DNA of 32,325 nt from Bacillota bacterium (GCA_023397905.1 JAEWSZ010000152.1:1-32325), one strand, 5' to 3'; shown: positions 7,629 through 17,197, counted from the first letter of the stretch. Notes: generated by a model from the sequence alone, not told the origin. Numbers and translations: made by a program.

Positions 7629-9440
7629 ATGAAATTATATAATAAGGTTTACAATTTTGTTTTAAAAAGATTATCTCGCCATATGGAAAGAAACACCGGC
7701 AGCCTTCAAAACAGATTATTTATTTCCTTTTTTATATTGATGATTTTCATTGCAAGCTTTATAAGCCTAAGCTTATACTTTGTATTTGAAGATATGGCTA
7801 CAAACGAAATCGGACGTTCCCGTGTGGATGTATTGAAACAAATAGGGGAACGTACCAGGGTAATAAAAAACAGCGTTATAACTCTGTCCAATTTATATTA
7901 TTTCGACAGGCAAATAAATAAGCTGGTTACTGATCCGCTAAACACGAACCCCATTCCGGTAAATGATTTATCTGAAATTGCCGGAAAATATAAAGAGGCC
8001 TTTAAGGAAATCAATCTTGATTTTTACAGTGTCATAGTGTCTGAAAATGGCTTCAAGTATTGTTCTTTGCAAAATTCTGACAACTATAACTATAAAGGAG
8101 CTACTGTTAACCTCTGGTTTAAAGATGTTGAAAAAAAAGATGGCAGTATTTACTGGGTAAGCAGTTATAATGACCAGGATAATGATAAAGAAAGCAAATA
8201 CGTGTTTTCTGCCGCCAGAGTTTTTAAAGATAATATAACAGGCAGACATACAGGTACACTCCTGATTAATGTTGAAGAAAGAACTCTGTATAATACTTAT
8301 AAAAACGTACTGAATGGCAAAAACTCCATTTACATTATCGATGAAAAGGGAAGCTTTGTCAGCCACAATGATGAGAATATGCTGGGCATCAACTTTTTTG
8401 AAATGAACCGTTTCAGAGACATTTTCAAAAAAAATGATTTCAGCATAATTAAAAAGAACGGAAGAGACATTTTAATTTCAAGATATTTCGATCCTGAATC
8501 AGACTGGACAATAGTTGAGGAAATCCCGTTCAGTGAACTTATGGAGCCTTTAAGCAAGGTAAGGTATACCATACTGGCTGTTTTTATTTTTTGCACCCTG
8601 ATAGCTTTTATTTTATCCTATACCTTTGCAAAAAAAGTATCTTCTCCCCTGAAATTATTTTGTTTTTCAATGAAAAAGGTTCAGGACGGCAATCTTGACA
8701 CAATTTCAGACATAAAGGGTTGGAATGAAATAAAGCAGCTCAGCGACAGATTCAACCTCATGGTTGAAAATATGAAAGAACTTCTGGCAAATATAAAAGA
8801 AAAGGAAAAGCTTAAAAGAAAAGCCGAATTAGATTTTTTACAGGCGCAAATAAGTCCTCATTTTTTGTACAACACTCTTTTTTCAATTAAATGTATGGTC
8901 TCCATGGCTCAGAATGAAGAAGCCGAAGAAATGCTGGCTGCTTTTATCGCGCTGTTGAAAAAAACTTTAAATGGCAAGGAGGAATTTATCACAATCGGCG
9001 AGGAAATGGATTGTCTTGAAGAGTATATCCTTATCCAGAAGTATCGCTATTCAAATAAATTTGAGGTCAAATACGATATACAAAGCAATATTTTAAATAA
9101 CAGAATTCCCAAATTAATACTTCAGCCGATTATAGAAAACTGTATTTTCCACGGCATTGAACCCCAGAAGGGCAATTGTACCATAATGGTAAAAGCATTC
9201 AGAGAAAATGATGATATTACTTTTAAAATAATCGATAACGGAGTCGGCATGGATGAAGAGAAAATCAGATCAATATGGCAGAACATAATGGTCAATGAAG
9301 GGAGAAAGTTCAACCGTGTGGGTATTATCAACGTTCAGGAAAGAATACAGTTGAACTTCGGGCAGGAGTATGGAGTAGAAATATTCAGCCAGCTGGGGAA
9401 AGGCACTGAAATCCAGGTTAAAATGCCTGCAGTCGTATAA
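7629..9440 (+). CDS. YesM-type sensor histidine kinase
   Basis: 603 residues. A membrane segment at about 30-52 is followed by an extracytoplasmic sensor of about 260 residues (double-Cache-like), a second membrane segment at about 315-338 and a HAMP region. The His_kinase domain carries the phosphoacceptor motif QAQISPHFLYNTL at about 410, and a HATPase_c domain has the N box (QPIIENCIFHG), DNGVGM and a degenerate G2 region. This is the LytS/YesM kinase group, which pairs with AraC-type regulators in Firmicutes. The ATG at 7629 has only a weak GGTGA in front. It is transcribed divergently from the importer operon and 57 bp ahead of its response regulator; the sensed ligand is probably the importer substrate or a related molecule. 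Confidence 0.93.
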   Translation: MKLYNKVYNFVLKRLSRHMERNTGSLQNRLFISFFILMIFIASFISLSLYFVFEDMATNEIGRSRVDVLKQIGERTRVIKNSVITLSNLYYFDRQINKLVTDPLNTNPIPVNDLSEIAGKYKEAFKEINLDFYSVIVSENGFKYCSLQNSDNYNYKGATVNLWFKDVEKKDGSIYWVSSYNDQDNDKESKYVFSAARVFKDNITGRHTGTLLINVEERTLYNTYKNVLNGKNSIYIIDEKGSFVSHNDENMLGINFFEMNRFRDIFKKNDFSIIKKNGRDILISRYFDPESDWTIVEEIPFSELMEPLSKVRYTILAVFIFCTLIAFILSYTFAKKVSSPLKLFCFSMKKVQDGNLDTISDIKGWNEIKQLSDRFNLMVENMKELLANIKEKEKLKRKAELDFLQAQISPHFLYNTLFSIKCMVSMAQNEEAEEMLAAFIALLKKTLNGKEEFITIGEEMDCLEEYILIQKYRYSNKFEVKYDIQSNILNNRIPKLILQPIIENCIFHGIEPQKGNCTIMVKAFRENDDITFKIIDNGVGMDEEKIRSIWQNIMVNEGRKFNRVGIINVQERIQLNFGQEYGVEIFSQLGKGTEIQVKMPAVV

Positions 9441-9497
9441 GGATTGAATTCATGTGTACCGCCAAAATTATTTGCTTTGAAAGGTGCCGGATAAAAT

Positions 9498-11036
9498 ATG
9501 TTAAAAATATTAATTGTTGACGATGAAACTCCAATACGTGAATGGATAGCCTTCTGTGTCAGGAAAAGCTCTAAAAAATATGAGATTTCAGGACTGGCTT
9601 CCAATGGCGAAGAAGCTCTTGAGCTTTTTAAAATCCAGATGCCCGATATTGTTTTTACAGACATAAAAATGCCTATTATGGATGGATTGGAGCTTATGAA
9701 GCAAATTAAACTTTTAAAGCCATCTACCGACATTATTGTCCTCACTTGCTACAGCGATTTTGAATACGCCAGACAGGCGGTCAAGTACGGAGCCACAGAG
9801 TACATCCTGAAAACAGAGATCCAGAATGTGGACATAATAAAAGCACTTGAAAAAATCGAATCCAAACATGTAAACGCCTATGAAAACAGTGAAAAAGAAT
9901 TATCCGGAATCCAATTAAAAAGAGAGGCTTTTATTAAATACCTGATTATGCAGGAAAACAATGTCCAGAATTTATCTGAAAAAATCCTGGTGGAACAGGG
10001 CATATTCATTAAAGGCAGCTCGCTATTTGCAATGGCTGTAAAATATACGGGAAATGTCGAATTCATTGATCGGATCAGCAGTTATTCCAAAATGACTCAA
10101 AGCAGCAAAATAGATAACCTGCTATGGTTTTCGTATGATAAGGACATTTTTGTATTTTTAGGCAATATAAAAGAAACTCCTAGTTATTTATTCCAGTTGA
10201 ATCTTCTAAAGGATTTTGCCTTGAACATGCATAAAAATACCAATTGCACAATAGGATTAAGCCAGATATACCATGGGCTTAAATTTTTGAGCACTGCCAT
10301 AAACGAGGCTGTAATGCAGGCAAATCAGGAGTTTTATTGCGGTGAAGGCAGTATCAACCTGATTGATATTTCAAAACAGAACCCTGAGTTTATCGTTCAA
10401 CTGGAAGCACTAAAAAATCAACTCTTTGAAGCAGTTAAACTTGGGGAATCTGACAGGGTCCTCCACATGACAGATAGAATCTTAGCCTTTATGGAAGAAT
10501 GGAGAACAAATGATATTAATTATTTGAAAAAAACCTGCTCTGAAATCATCGAATTCGTACACAGCAAGACATACAACTATAGAAATGTCGGAATGTACTC
10601 CATTTACTGCATCAAGGATGAAATCTCAGAGGCAGGTTCGTTTCAGGAAATAAAAAAGATTCTGCAGACAAAAGTAAAAGAAATAATTTGTATGCAGATG
10701 CACCCTGCAAATTCGTATTCGAATACAATTCTAAAAGCAATTGACTATATAAACAGTCATTACTCTGAGCCCATAGGCCTTTCAAATATTGCTTTATATG
10801 TCCACCTTAATCCAGAATATTTCAGCAGGCTGTTCAAAGAAGAAACAGGCAAAAACTTTAATAACTATCTGGCCGAAATCAGACTGGATAAAGCAATAAA
10901 TTTATTAAAGAATACCGACATGAGAGTTAATGAAATCGCACAATCGGTTGGTTATCCAAACCTTAGCTACTTCTCCACAATTTTCAAGAAGCATCTTGGG
11001 GTAGGACCTTTTGACTATAGAAATAAGATAATATAG
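9498..11036 (+). CDS. YesN-type response regulator, AraC family
   Basis: 512 residues. The N-terminal receiver (1-120) has acidic residues D8-D9, phosphoacceptor D55 (VFTDIKMP) and the conserved Lys in YILK. A poorly conserved central region of about 280 residues follows. The C-terminal AraC/XylS DNA-binding domain (about 405-510) has two helix-turn-helix units: GLSNIALYVHLNPEYFSRLFKEETGKNF and MRVNEIAQSVGYPNLSYFSTIFKKHLGVGP. It is co-transcribed with the kinase and is the probable activator of the divergent importer operon. Its stop codon is 1 bp from that of the convergent MFS gene, leaving no room for a separate terminator. Confidence 0.94.
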   Translation: MLKILIVDDETPIREWIAFCVRKSSKKYEISGLASNGEEALELFKIQMPDIVFTDIKMPIMDGLELMKQIKLLKPSTDIIVLTCYSDFEYARQAVKYGATEYILKTEIQNVDIIKALEKIESKHVNAYENSEKELSGIQLKREAFIKYLIMQENNVQNLSEKILVEQGIFIKGSSLFAMAVKYTGNVEFIDRISSYSKMTQSSKIDNLLWFSYDKDIFVFLGNIKETPSYLFQLNLLKDFALNMHKNTNCTIGLSQIYHGLKFLSTAINEAVMQANQEFYCGEGSINLIDISKQNPEFIVQLEALKNQLFEAVKLGESDRVLHMTDRILAFMEEWRTNDINYLKKTCSEIIEFVHSKTYNYRNVGMYSIYCIKDEISEAGSFQEIKKILQTKVKEIICMQMHPANSYSNTILKAIDYINSHYSEPIGLSNIALYVHLNPEYFSRLFKEETGKNFNNYLAEIRLDKAINLLKNTDMRVNEIAQSVGYPNLSYFSTIFKKHLGVGPFDYRNKII

Positions 11037-11037
11037 C

Positions 11038-12264
11038 TTATTTCTTTTTCAAATGTACCCTGAACATGGCAAAGCCCAGTATAAACAGCACCGCAATTGC
11101 GGCCACACCGTTTTTTGAGCTTCCTGTCAGCTGGGTGACCACGCTCATAATTATGGTTCCGAAAAATGCCGCCCCTTTTCCGAATATGTCATAAAACCCG
11201 AAAAACTCATTTGACTTTTCCTTTGGAATTATTTTGGCAAAATATGAACGTGACAGGGCTTGTACGGCCCCCTGGAAAACAGCCACGCAAACTGCCAGAA
11301 ACCAGAATTCCCATGCCCTGTCAAGCTGCAGCGCAAAGACCGATATTCCAAAATAGCCCACAATGCAGATGGATATAAGCTTTGGCGTTGAAAATCTTTT
11401 TGAGAGCTTTCCAAAGGCTATTGCAAAAGGAAAAGCCACCACCTGAGTCAAAAGAAGCGCAAGCAGAAGGTTGTTGTCCGAAATGCCCACATCCTTGCCA
11501 TAGGAGGTGGCCATTTCAATAATTGTATAAACGCCGTCTATGTACAGGAAGAATGCTATCAGAAACGTGTAAACCGGCATGTTGCCCCGGATATCCTTCA
11601 AGGTGTCCGCAAGCCTTTTAAAGCTTTCCCTTATGAGGTCCCTGGATTGCTCCACATAATATACCTGCCTGTAGCCTCTCAGCAGTGGTATGGTAGAAAG
11701 GGACCACCATACTCCGGTTATTACAAAGGAAAGCATTGTGGCATTTACAGTTCCGAGTCCGGTCATACCGGCAGTCAAAATCAGGCCCATGCATATGACA
11801 AACGGTATGCAGCTGCCGATATATCCCCAGGCATAGCCGTTTGAGGAAACCTCGTCCATTCTGTCGTCGGTGGTTATATCCGTAAGCATGGCATCGTAGA
11901 AAATAAAGCTCCCTGAAATGCCCACCTTGGCTATAATAAAAATTGTGAGGAAAACTATCCAGGAAGAAGGTACTGCCAGCATCAGACACCCCAGCACGCC
12001 GATTATAAAAAACATACTGAAAAATTTCTTTTTATAACCTTTGGTGTCTCCCATGGTTCCCAATATGGGCCCCAGAACAGCTCCTATCACAGTGGCGATG
12101 CTGGCCGCATAACCCCAGTAAGCCGTGGAATCCGACGCCGATATGCCCGAACCCTGGGCGATGTTTTTAAAATAGATGGGAATTATGGTTGATATCAGCA
12201 GTATGAACGCAGAATTGCCCACGTCATAAAAAATCCAGCTTTTCTCAAGTTTTGTAAATTTCAT
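11038..12264 (-). CDS. MFS transporter, UMF1/Atg22-like family
   Basis: 408 residues with about 12 membrane segments. The N-terminus MKFTKLEKSWIFYDVGNSAFILLI and the loop GPILGTMGDTKGYKKKFF match bacterial UMF1 (Vacuole-effluxer Atg22-like) transporters, and LSRSYFAKIIPKEKSNEFFGFYDIFGKGAAFFG is a second hallmark. The open frame extends 10 codons upstream to a TTG at 12292-12294, but no ribosome binding site precedes that or the intermediate ATGs. I prefer the ATG at 12262-12264 because family members begin there. The substrate is unknown; amino-acid or metabolite efflux is the usual proposal. It converges on the YesN-type gene. Confidence 0.88.
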   Translation of the reverse strand: MKFTKLEKSWIFYDVGNSAFILLISTIIPIYFKNIAQGSGISASDSTAYWGYAASIATVIGAVLGPILGTMGDTKGYKKKFFSMFFIIGVLGCLMLAVPSSWIVFLTIFIIAKVGISGSFIFYDAMLTDITTDDRMDEVSSNGYAWGYIGSCIPFVICMGLILTAGMTGLGTVNATMLSFVITGVWWSLSTIPLLRGYRQVYYVEQSRDLIRESFKRLADTLKDIRGNMPVYTFLIAFFLYIDGVYTIIEMATSYGKDVGISDNNLLLALLLTQVVAFPFAIAFGKLSKRFSTPKLISICIVGYFGISVFALQLDRAWEFWFLAVCVAVFQGAVQALSRSYFAKIIPKEKSNEFFGFYDIFGKGAAFFGTIIMSVVTQLTGSSKNGVAAIAVLFILGFAMFRVHLKKK

Positions 12265-12364
12265 AAATATGCCCATACCCCGCATCTCGCACAAAACATC
12301 ATGAAAGACGGCATGGGCCCGGTCCCCCCTTTATAATTTTTTAAAATTTCTTTCCGCCTTCCTC

Positions 12365-13165
12365 TTATTCAAAATTTTTATGGAAAATGCCGCTTAAAGG
12401 TTCGGCATACCTCACGCTTGCATAAACATTTTCCAGGGCAATTACACCTTCCGGCAAAATGGTCTTCATCTTTTTGCACAATTGCTCTGCCAGATCCCTG
12501 TACGCCTTGTTTGCGCGTTTATCCACAATCATTGCCGTAAACGGGCTTTCCTTGTAAATCAGCGCTTCTAAATTTTCCAGCAACTTTTTCTTCATTTCAT
12601 TTTTGCAGGTCAGAAGCTTTATATAAAAAACAAAACCCTTCATACATTTCTTAAGCTCCCGCATTTCCACTCCGGGGTAAATCAATTTCAGAAAGTCAAT
12701 ATCCTTTATTCCGTTTTGAACAAACCGGTGTCTTTTAAAGGCCTGGGGCCTGGGGGAATAATTCCATTGAATGATCTGCCTGTCTATTTCTGCTTCCAGT
12801 GAAAAATGCGCCCTCATGTCCGGAGCATTTTCCGCAATTTCCCCGTGAAGACTGCTGTCAAGGATGAAATGACAGGTGTATCCCAGCAGATACGCCATTG
12901 CCTTGCCATCCTGCCCAGCTTCTCTTATTTTTTGGACCGCGGGTTCTATTGAATTGGCCGCAGGCTGCCAATGCATGTCTGAACCCATGGCGGTAATGCG
13001 GTTTCTGGTATATGGCTTGAAATAAAATAGCAGATCCGGACCCTGAAGACCCAGATCGAAAGCGGATTTGTTCTGTTCTATCACCTGGTCCATTTCCGGG
13101 TTTCCGGCTTTCACAAGCCTGGCTGTCTCCTGTCCGAAATAATAATGGGCGGCTATACTTGGCAT
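12365..13165 (-). CDS. zinc-dependent phospholipase C family protein
   Basis: 266 residues. The layout matches the Zn_dep_PLPC (S1/P1-nuclease-like) family: an N-terminal MPSIAAHYYFGQ with the leading histidine, GLQGPDLLFYF at about 54-64, and AYLLGYTCHFILDSSLHGEI at about 91-110 supplying further His and Asp zinc ligands. No signal peptide is seen, so the protein is probably cytoplasmic, unlike secreted clostridial alpha-toxins; activity on phospholipids is therefore not assured. The ATG is preceded by CTGGAG. A possible promoter on the minus strand is TTGTTT (13254-13259), an 18-bp spacer and TATAAT (13230-13235). Confidence 0.85.
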   Translation of the reverse strand: MPSIAAHYYFGQETARLVKAGNPEMDQVIEQNKSAFDLGLQGPDLLFYFKPYTRNRITAMGSDMHWQPAANSIEPAVQKIREAGQDGKAMAYLLGYTCHFILDSSLHGEIAENAPDMRAHFSLEAEIDRQIIQWNYSPRPQAFKRHRFVQNGIKDIDFLKLIYPGVEMRELKKCMKGFVFYIKLLTCKNEMKKKLLENLEALIYKESPFTAMIVDKRANKAYRDLAEQLCKKMKTILPEGVIALENVYASVRYAEPLSGIFHKNFE

Positions 13166-13229
13166 ATTTATCTCCAGAATAACAATTAGTTTATATATTT
13201 ATAGGATAACCAGATTGTGATTAATTCAG

Positions 13230-13259
13230 ATTATAAATGTGTAAAGTTTGTGTAAACAA
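13230..13259 (-). promoter_or_regulatory. putative promoter of the phospholipase-family gene
   Basis: On the minus strand TTGTTT (13254-13259), an 18-bp spacer and a perfect TATAAT (13230-13235), 65 bp upstream of the ATG. The -35 overlaps the T-run at the edge of the adjacent palindromic element, which could matter if that element was inserted later. Confidence 0.45.
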
Positions 13260-13260
13260 A

Positions 13261-13414
13261 AAAGGAACTGCCGCTAAATAACAAATGCAATATATGTGAA
13301 ATCCCGATTATTCCGGTCCTTCCGTACTAACTTGCAATCAATTGTACTCGCGGACCGGTATAAAATAGTTTTTCACATATATTGCATTTAATTTATTTTG
13401 CAGCAGTTCCTCTT
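13261..13414. repeat. ~150-bp palindromic element, possible MITE or extended terminator
   Basis: Nested inverted repeats: AGGAACTGC (13263-13271) with GCAGTTCCT (13403-13411); a perfect 19-bp pair AAATGCAATATATGTGAAA (13283-13301) with 13371-13389; and CCGGTCC (13313-13319) with GGACCGG (13352-13358). The whole can fold into one long hairpin. Read on the minus strand, downstream of hndD, its outer stem ends in CCTTTTTTG, as in an intrinsic terminator. AACAAA occurs at both edges (13255-13260 and 13415-13420), a possible target-site duplication. It encodes no protein. Confidence 0.7.
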
Positions 13415-13448
13415 AACAAAGTCGATAGTAATTGACTTTATGAATGGA

Positions 13449-15197
13449 CTACTTTTCCGGGTAATTCTCTCTTTCCGTATAATGGGTGTGCAGCAGTTCA
13501 TGGGCCTTATGGCTTCCGGGGCTGCCGAAATACCTTTCGTACATTTCCTTTATGATCGGATTCTCATGGGACTTTCTTATGGTAAGGCTTGCATCCTCTT
13601 CATAGATAGCCTTTGCCCTTTCAGCCCGCAAATCCAGCCAGCTTCTTACCGATGACGGCTGGATGGGCTGACCGCCGCCGTTTACACATCCTCCGGGGCA
13701 AGCCATTATTTCAACGAAATCATACTTTGCCTCTCCGGCCCTGATGGCGTCAAGCAGCTTTCTGGCATTGCCCAGCCCGCTGGCTACGGCGGCTTTTACT
13801 TTCATCTCTCCGATGTCGACCGTGGCCTCCTTGATGCCCTCTATTCCTCTGACTGCCGTATATTCCACATTGTCAAAGGATTTTCCGGTCACGACCTCGG
13901 ACACGGTTCTAAGAGCGGCTTCCATAACTCCTCCGGTGGCGCCGAATATGACTCCGGCTCCGGTTGCTTCGCCCATGGGATCGTCAAATTGCCTGTCTTC
14001 CAGATTTCTAAAATCAATTCCGGCTTCCTTTATCATCCTGGCAAGCTCTCTGGTGGTCAGTACCACGTCCACATCTGCATGGCCTTCCGCGGACAGTTCA
14101 GGTCTCTGTGCCTCAAATTTCTTTGCCGTACATGGCATTATGGAAACCACAAAAATCTTTGCGGGATCAATGCCCATCTTCTCCGCATAATATGACTTCA
14201 ACACGGCGCCGAACATCTCATGAGGCGATTTGCAGGAGGACAGGTTATCCAGGAACTCGGGATAATTATGCTCGCAGAACTTGATCCACCCCGGGCTGCA
14301 GGAGGTTATAACCGGCAGTTTTCCTCCGTTTTTAAGCCTGTGGAGCAGCTCCGTGCCCTCTTCCATTATAGTCAGATCGGCGGCAGTATCCGTATCAAAG
14401 ACCTTTGCAAATCCCAGCCGGTTCAGGGCCGATACCATTTTACCGGTCACCCTTGTACCTATGGGAAAGCCAAATTCTTCGCCTATGGCCACCCTCACCG
14501 CAGGAGCGGTCTGAACCACCACATGGAGGTCCGGATTTGCAAGCGCTTCCCAAACCTTGTCCGTGTCATCCTTTTCTCTCAGCGCTCCAACAGGGCATAC
14601 GCTGATGCACTGTCCGCACATGGTACAGGGCACATCTGCCAGGGACCTGTCAAAGGCGCAGCTGATGGCGGACTTAAAACCTCTCTCGGTGGCGCTGATG
14701 ACCGACACGGTCTGAATATTTTTACAGACACTGACACAGCGTCTGCAAAGGATGCATTTATTGGGATCCCGTACAATTGAAGGTGAAAAGCTGTCTACGG
14801 GAAGCTGTGTGGACGCTCCCTCAAATCTTATGTCCTTTATGTTCAATTCATCTGCAAGGGCTTGCAGCTCGCAGTTTCTGCTTCTTACGCAGGAAAGACA
14901 CTTTTTGTCATGATTGGACAGGATCAGCTCCAGAGTGACCTTTCTGGCTTCTCTTACACTTGGGCTCTGGGTATATATCTCGAGCCCTTCGGCCACAGGG
15001 TATACGCAAGAAGCCTGAAGCGCTCTCGCCCCCTTTATTTCCACCAGACACATCCTGCAGGCGCCTATCTCATTAATATCCTTGAGAAAACAAAGTGTCG
15101 GTATTCTGATATTGGCCTGTCTAGCTGCCTCTAAAATAGTTATATCGTTTTCAACCTGAAGTTTTTTGCCGTCTATTGTTATATTAACCATTGACAT
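13449..15197 (-). CDS. hndD: NADH-linked [FeFe] hydrogenase catalytic subunit
   Basis: 582 residues. It has an N-terminal [2Fe-2S] domain (C36, C47, C50, C64), the His-Cys3 cluster (H96, C100, C103, C109), two [4Fe-4S] clusters (C148/151/154/158 and C191/194/197/201), then the H-cluster domain. The H-cluster motifs are TSCSPGW (C300), MPCTAKKFEA and EIMACPGGCVNGGGQP. The L1 motif has Ser where the best-known monomeric enzyme has a second Cys; this variant is usual in NAD-linked multi-subunit hydrogenases. A small-subunit-like tail (HENPIIKEMYERYFGSPGS) ends the protein. It produces or consumes H2, probably by flavin-based electron bifurcation with the NuoF- and NuoE-like subunits using NADH and reduced ferredoxin. 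The ATG is preceded by AAGGAGA. It is the last gene of the operon, 18 bp after hndC. Confidence 0.95.
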   Translation of the reverse strand: MSMVNITIDGKKLQVENDITILEAARQANIRIPTLCFLKDINEIGACRMCLVEIKGARALQASCVYPVAEGLEIYTQSPSVREARKVTLELILSNHDKKCLSCVRSRNCELQALADELNIKDIRFEGASTQLPVDSFSPSIVRDPNKCILCRRCVSVCKNIQTVSVISATERGFKSAISCAFDRSLADVPCTMCGQCISVCPVGALREKDDTDKVWEALANPDLHVVVQTAPAVRVAIGEEFGFPIGTRVTGKMVSALNRLGFAKVFDTDTAADLTIMEEGTELLHRLKNGGKLPVITSCSPGWIKFCEHNYPEFLDNLSSCKSPHEMFGAVLKSYYAEKMGIDPAKIFVVSIMPCTAKKFEAQRPELSAEGHADVDVVLTTRELARMIKEAGIDFRNLEDRQFDDPMGEATGAGVIFGATGGVMEAALRTVSEVVTGKSFDNVEYTAVRGIEGIKEATVDIGEMKVKAAVASGLGNARKLLDAIRAGEAKYDFVEIMACPGGCVNGGGQPIQPSSVRSWLDLRAERAKAIYEEDASLTIRKSHENPIIKEMYERYFGSPGSHKAHELLHTHYTERENYPEK

Positions 15198-15215
15198 TGC
15201 TGCACTCTCCTTCCT

Positions 15216-17009
15216 CTATATTTTTGAAATAGCCTTGAATGGACACTTTTCCATACAAGCGCCGCACTTTGCGCACTTGGACTGGTCTATCACATAGGGC
15301 ACCTTCTTTTCGCCGCTTATGCAATCCATAGGACAAACCTTTGCACACAGTCCGCAGCTCTTACACTTCTCTGCGTCAATAGTGTATTTCATCATTGATT
15401 TGCAGACCCCTGCGGGGCATTTCTTTCCATACACATGGGCCTCGTATTCATCCCTGAAATACTTCAGGGTGCTCAGCACTGGATTTGGAGCAGTCTGTCC
15501 CAGTCCGCACAATGCCGATGTCTTGATATTTTTAGCCAGGAGCTCCAGCTTTTCTATATCTCCGTCCCCGCCCTTGCCCTCAGTTATCCTTTCCAGTATC
15601 TCAAGCATGCGCTTTGTGCCTATCCGGCATGGAGGACATTTTCCGCAGGATTCGTCCACCGTGAATTCAAGGAAGAATTTCGCTATATCGACCATGCAGT
15701 TGTCTTCATCCATAACTATAAGTCCGCCGGAGCCCATCATTGAACCCAGGGCGATCAGTGAATCATAATCAATGGGAGTATCCAGATGGCTGACAGGGAT
15801 ACATCCTCCCGAAGGTCCTCCCGTCTGGGCTGCTTTGAATTTCTTGCCGTTGGGAATGCCTCCGCCTATATCGTAAACAACCTCTCTCAGAGTAGTTCCC
15901 ATGGGAACCTCCACAAGGCCTGTGTTGTTTATTTTTCCGCCCAGTGCAAAAACCTTTGTCCCCTTGCTCTTCTCGGTTCCGATACCTGAAAACCACTGGG
16001 CGCCCTTGAGTATAATTACAGGGATATTTGCGTAGGTCTCAACATTGTTGAGAATAGTGGGTTTCTGCCACAGTCCCTTTACTGCCGGGAACGGCGGCCT
16101 TGGCCTGGGTTCTCCCCTGTGTCCTTCTATTGAGGTCATCAGAGCCGTCTCCTCGCCGCAGACAAATGCTCCGGCGCCCAGCCTGATTTCCAGATTGAAT
16201 TTATGCCCGGTGCCCAGAATATTATCTCCCAGCAGGCCGTATTCCCTGGCCTGGTCTATGGCGATCTGGAGCCTTTTAACCGCTATGGGGTACTCAGCTC
16301 TTACATATATAAAACCTTCCGTTGCGCCTATGGCATACCCGGCAATGGACATTGCCTCGATAACGGAATGGGGATCGCCCTCCAGAACACTTCTGTCCAT
16401 GAATGCTCCCGGATCGCCTTCATCGGCGTTGCAACAGACATATTTCTGATCCGACACCTGTTTTGCCGCAAAATCCCATTTCATTCCGGTGGGGAAGCCT
16501 CCGCCCCCTCTTCCTCTCAGGCCCGACTTCTTGATAGTATCCACAACAGCTTCCGGGGACATTTCCGTCAACACTTTTTCAAGGGCCTTATACCCGTCAA
16601 AAGCTATATATTCATCAATGTTTTCAGGATTGATGCGGCCGCAGTTCCTCAGGGCCACACGCATTTGCCGCCTGAAAAACTCCACGCCTTCCAGCGACTT
16701 TGCAATGTCCTCGGCTTCCTTTTCTCCTGCCAGCAGTCTTTTTACGATCCTGCCTTTGAGCAAATGCTCCTCCACGATTTCTCTCACATCTGAAACGGCC
16801 ACCCTTGTGTACATAGCGCCTTCAGGATAAACTACAACAATGGGGCCTTCGGCACAGAGACCAAAACACCCGGTTTTGACAATTTTAACTTCATTGTCCA
16901 ATTTATTGCTTGCCAATAGAGCTTCCATCTCATCCAATATTTTTAAAGAGTTGGAGGATGTACAACCCGTACCTGCACAAACCAGCACATGCGCCCTATA
17001 TAATTGCAT
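15216..17009 (-). CDS. hndC: NuoF-like NADH/FMN subunit of the bifurcating hydrogenase
   Basis: 597 residues. An N-terminal thioredoxin-like [2Fe-2S] domain (CAGTGC and GCFGLC) is followed by the NuoF core with the FMN site GLRGRGGGGFPTG and NADH-site GAGAFVCGEETALMTSIEG, the SLBB region, the [4Fe-4S] motif SCGKCPPCRIG, and a C-terminal 2x[4Fe-4S] ferredoxin domain (CKSCGLCAKVCPMDC, CAKCGACMEKCPFKA). It oxidises or reduces NAD(H) and passes electrons to the catalytic subunit. The frame extends 7 codons upstream, but AAGGAGA with 7-nt spacing selects the ATG at 17007-17009. Its ribosome binding site lies at the very end of a duplicated 138-bp leader element, so its translation may be controlled independently of hndB. 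Confidence 0.95.
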   Translation of the reverse strand: MQLYRAHVLVCAGTGCTSSNSLKILDEMEALLASNKLDNEVKIVKTGCFGLCAEGPIVVVYPEGAMYTRVAVSDVREIVEEHLLKGRIVKRLLAGEKEAEDIAKSLEGVEFFRRQMRVALRNCGRINPENIDEYIAFDGYKALEKVLTEMSPEAVVDTIKKSGLRGRGGGGFPTGMKWDFAAKQVSDQKYVCCNADEGDPGAFMDRSVLEGDPHSVIEAMSIAGYAIGATEGFIYVRAEYPIAVKRLQIAIDQAREYGLLGDNILGTGHKFNLEIRLGAGAFVCGEETALMTSIEGHRGEPRPRPPFPAVKGLWQKPTILNNVETYANIPVIILKGAQWFSGIGTEKSKGTKVFALGGKINNTGLVEVPMGTTLREVVYDIGGGIPNGKKFKAAQTGGPSGGCIPVSHLDTPIDYDSLIALGSMMGSGGLIVMDEDNCMVDIAKFFLEFTVDESCGKCPPCRIGTKRMLEILERITEGKGGDGDIEKLELLAKNIKTSALCGLGQTAPNPVLSTLKYFRDEYEAHVYGKKCPAGVCKSMMKYTIDAEKCKSCGLCAKVCPMDCISGEKKVPYVIDQSKCAKCGACMEKCPFKAISKI

Positions 17010-17014
17010 ATTTA

Positions 17015-17152
17015 TCTCCTTTTCCGGCATATGGCAATGAATTGCCCTATCCCGTAAAAGGGATAAATTTCAACTCATCGCCCGTGCCATTTATTTTTTA
17101 GTTATTAACTTCTCTTCTGACCCACTTCTTTTCTGTGCCTAAAAAATCAGGC
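17015..17152 (-). repeat. 138-bp structured leader element, copy adjacent to hndC
   Basis: This copy matches 17198-17335 at 137 of 138 positions (17119 G versus 17302 A). Read on the minus strand it contains a GCCT/AGGC hairpin, an A/T-rich linker and a long composite hairpin at 17031-17090: ATGGCA/TGCCAT outer stem, ATGAGTTG/CAATTCAT middle stem with one G-U pair, and TATCCC/GGGATA inner stem with loop TTTTAC. It ends in AAAAGGAGA, the ribosome binding site of hndC. It looks like a cis-acting RNA; I do not recognise the class. Confidence 0.75.
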
Positions 17153-17197
17153 ACATGGGCACAGTCTTTCAGAAATTTTCAATTTCTTTCAGACTAG
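17153..17197. other. 45-bp spacer between the two leader copies
   Basis: Unique sequence. On the minus strand it forms a hairpin from AGTCT/AGACT and AGAAAT/ATTTCT. It follows the ribosome-binding-like AAAAGGAGA of the upstream copy, but no start codon sits at a usable distance, so that copy drives no gene. Confidence 0.6.

Noticed and set aside
13261..13414. Retron-like or IS remnant
   Set aside because: No reverse transcriptase or transposase fragment is found within or next to the palindrome; only a MITE-like or terminator interpretation remains possible.
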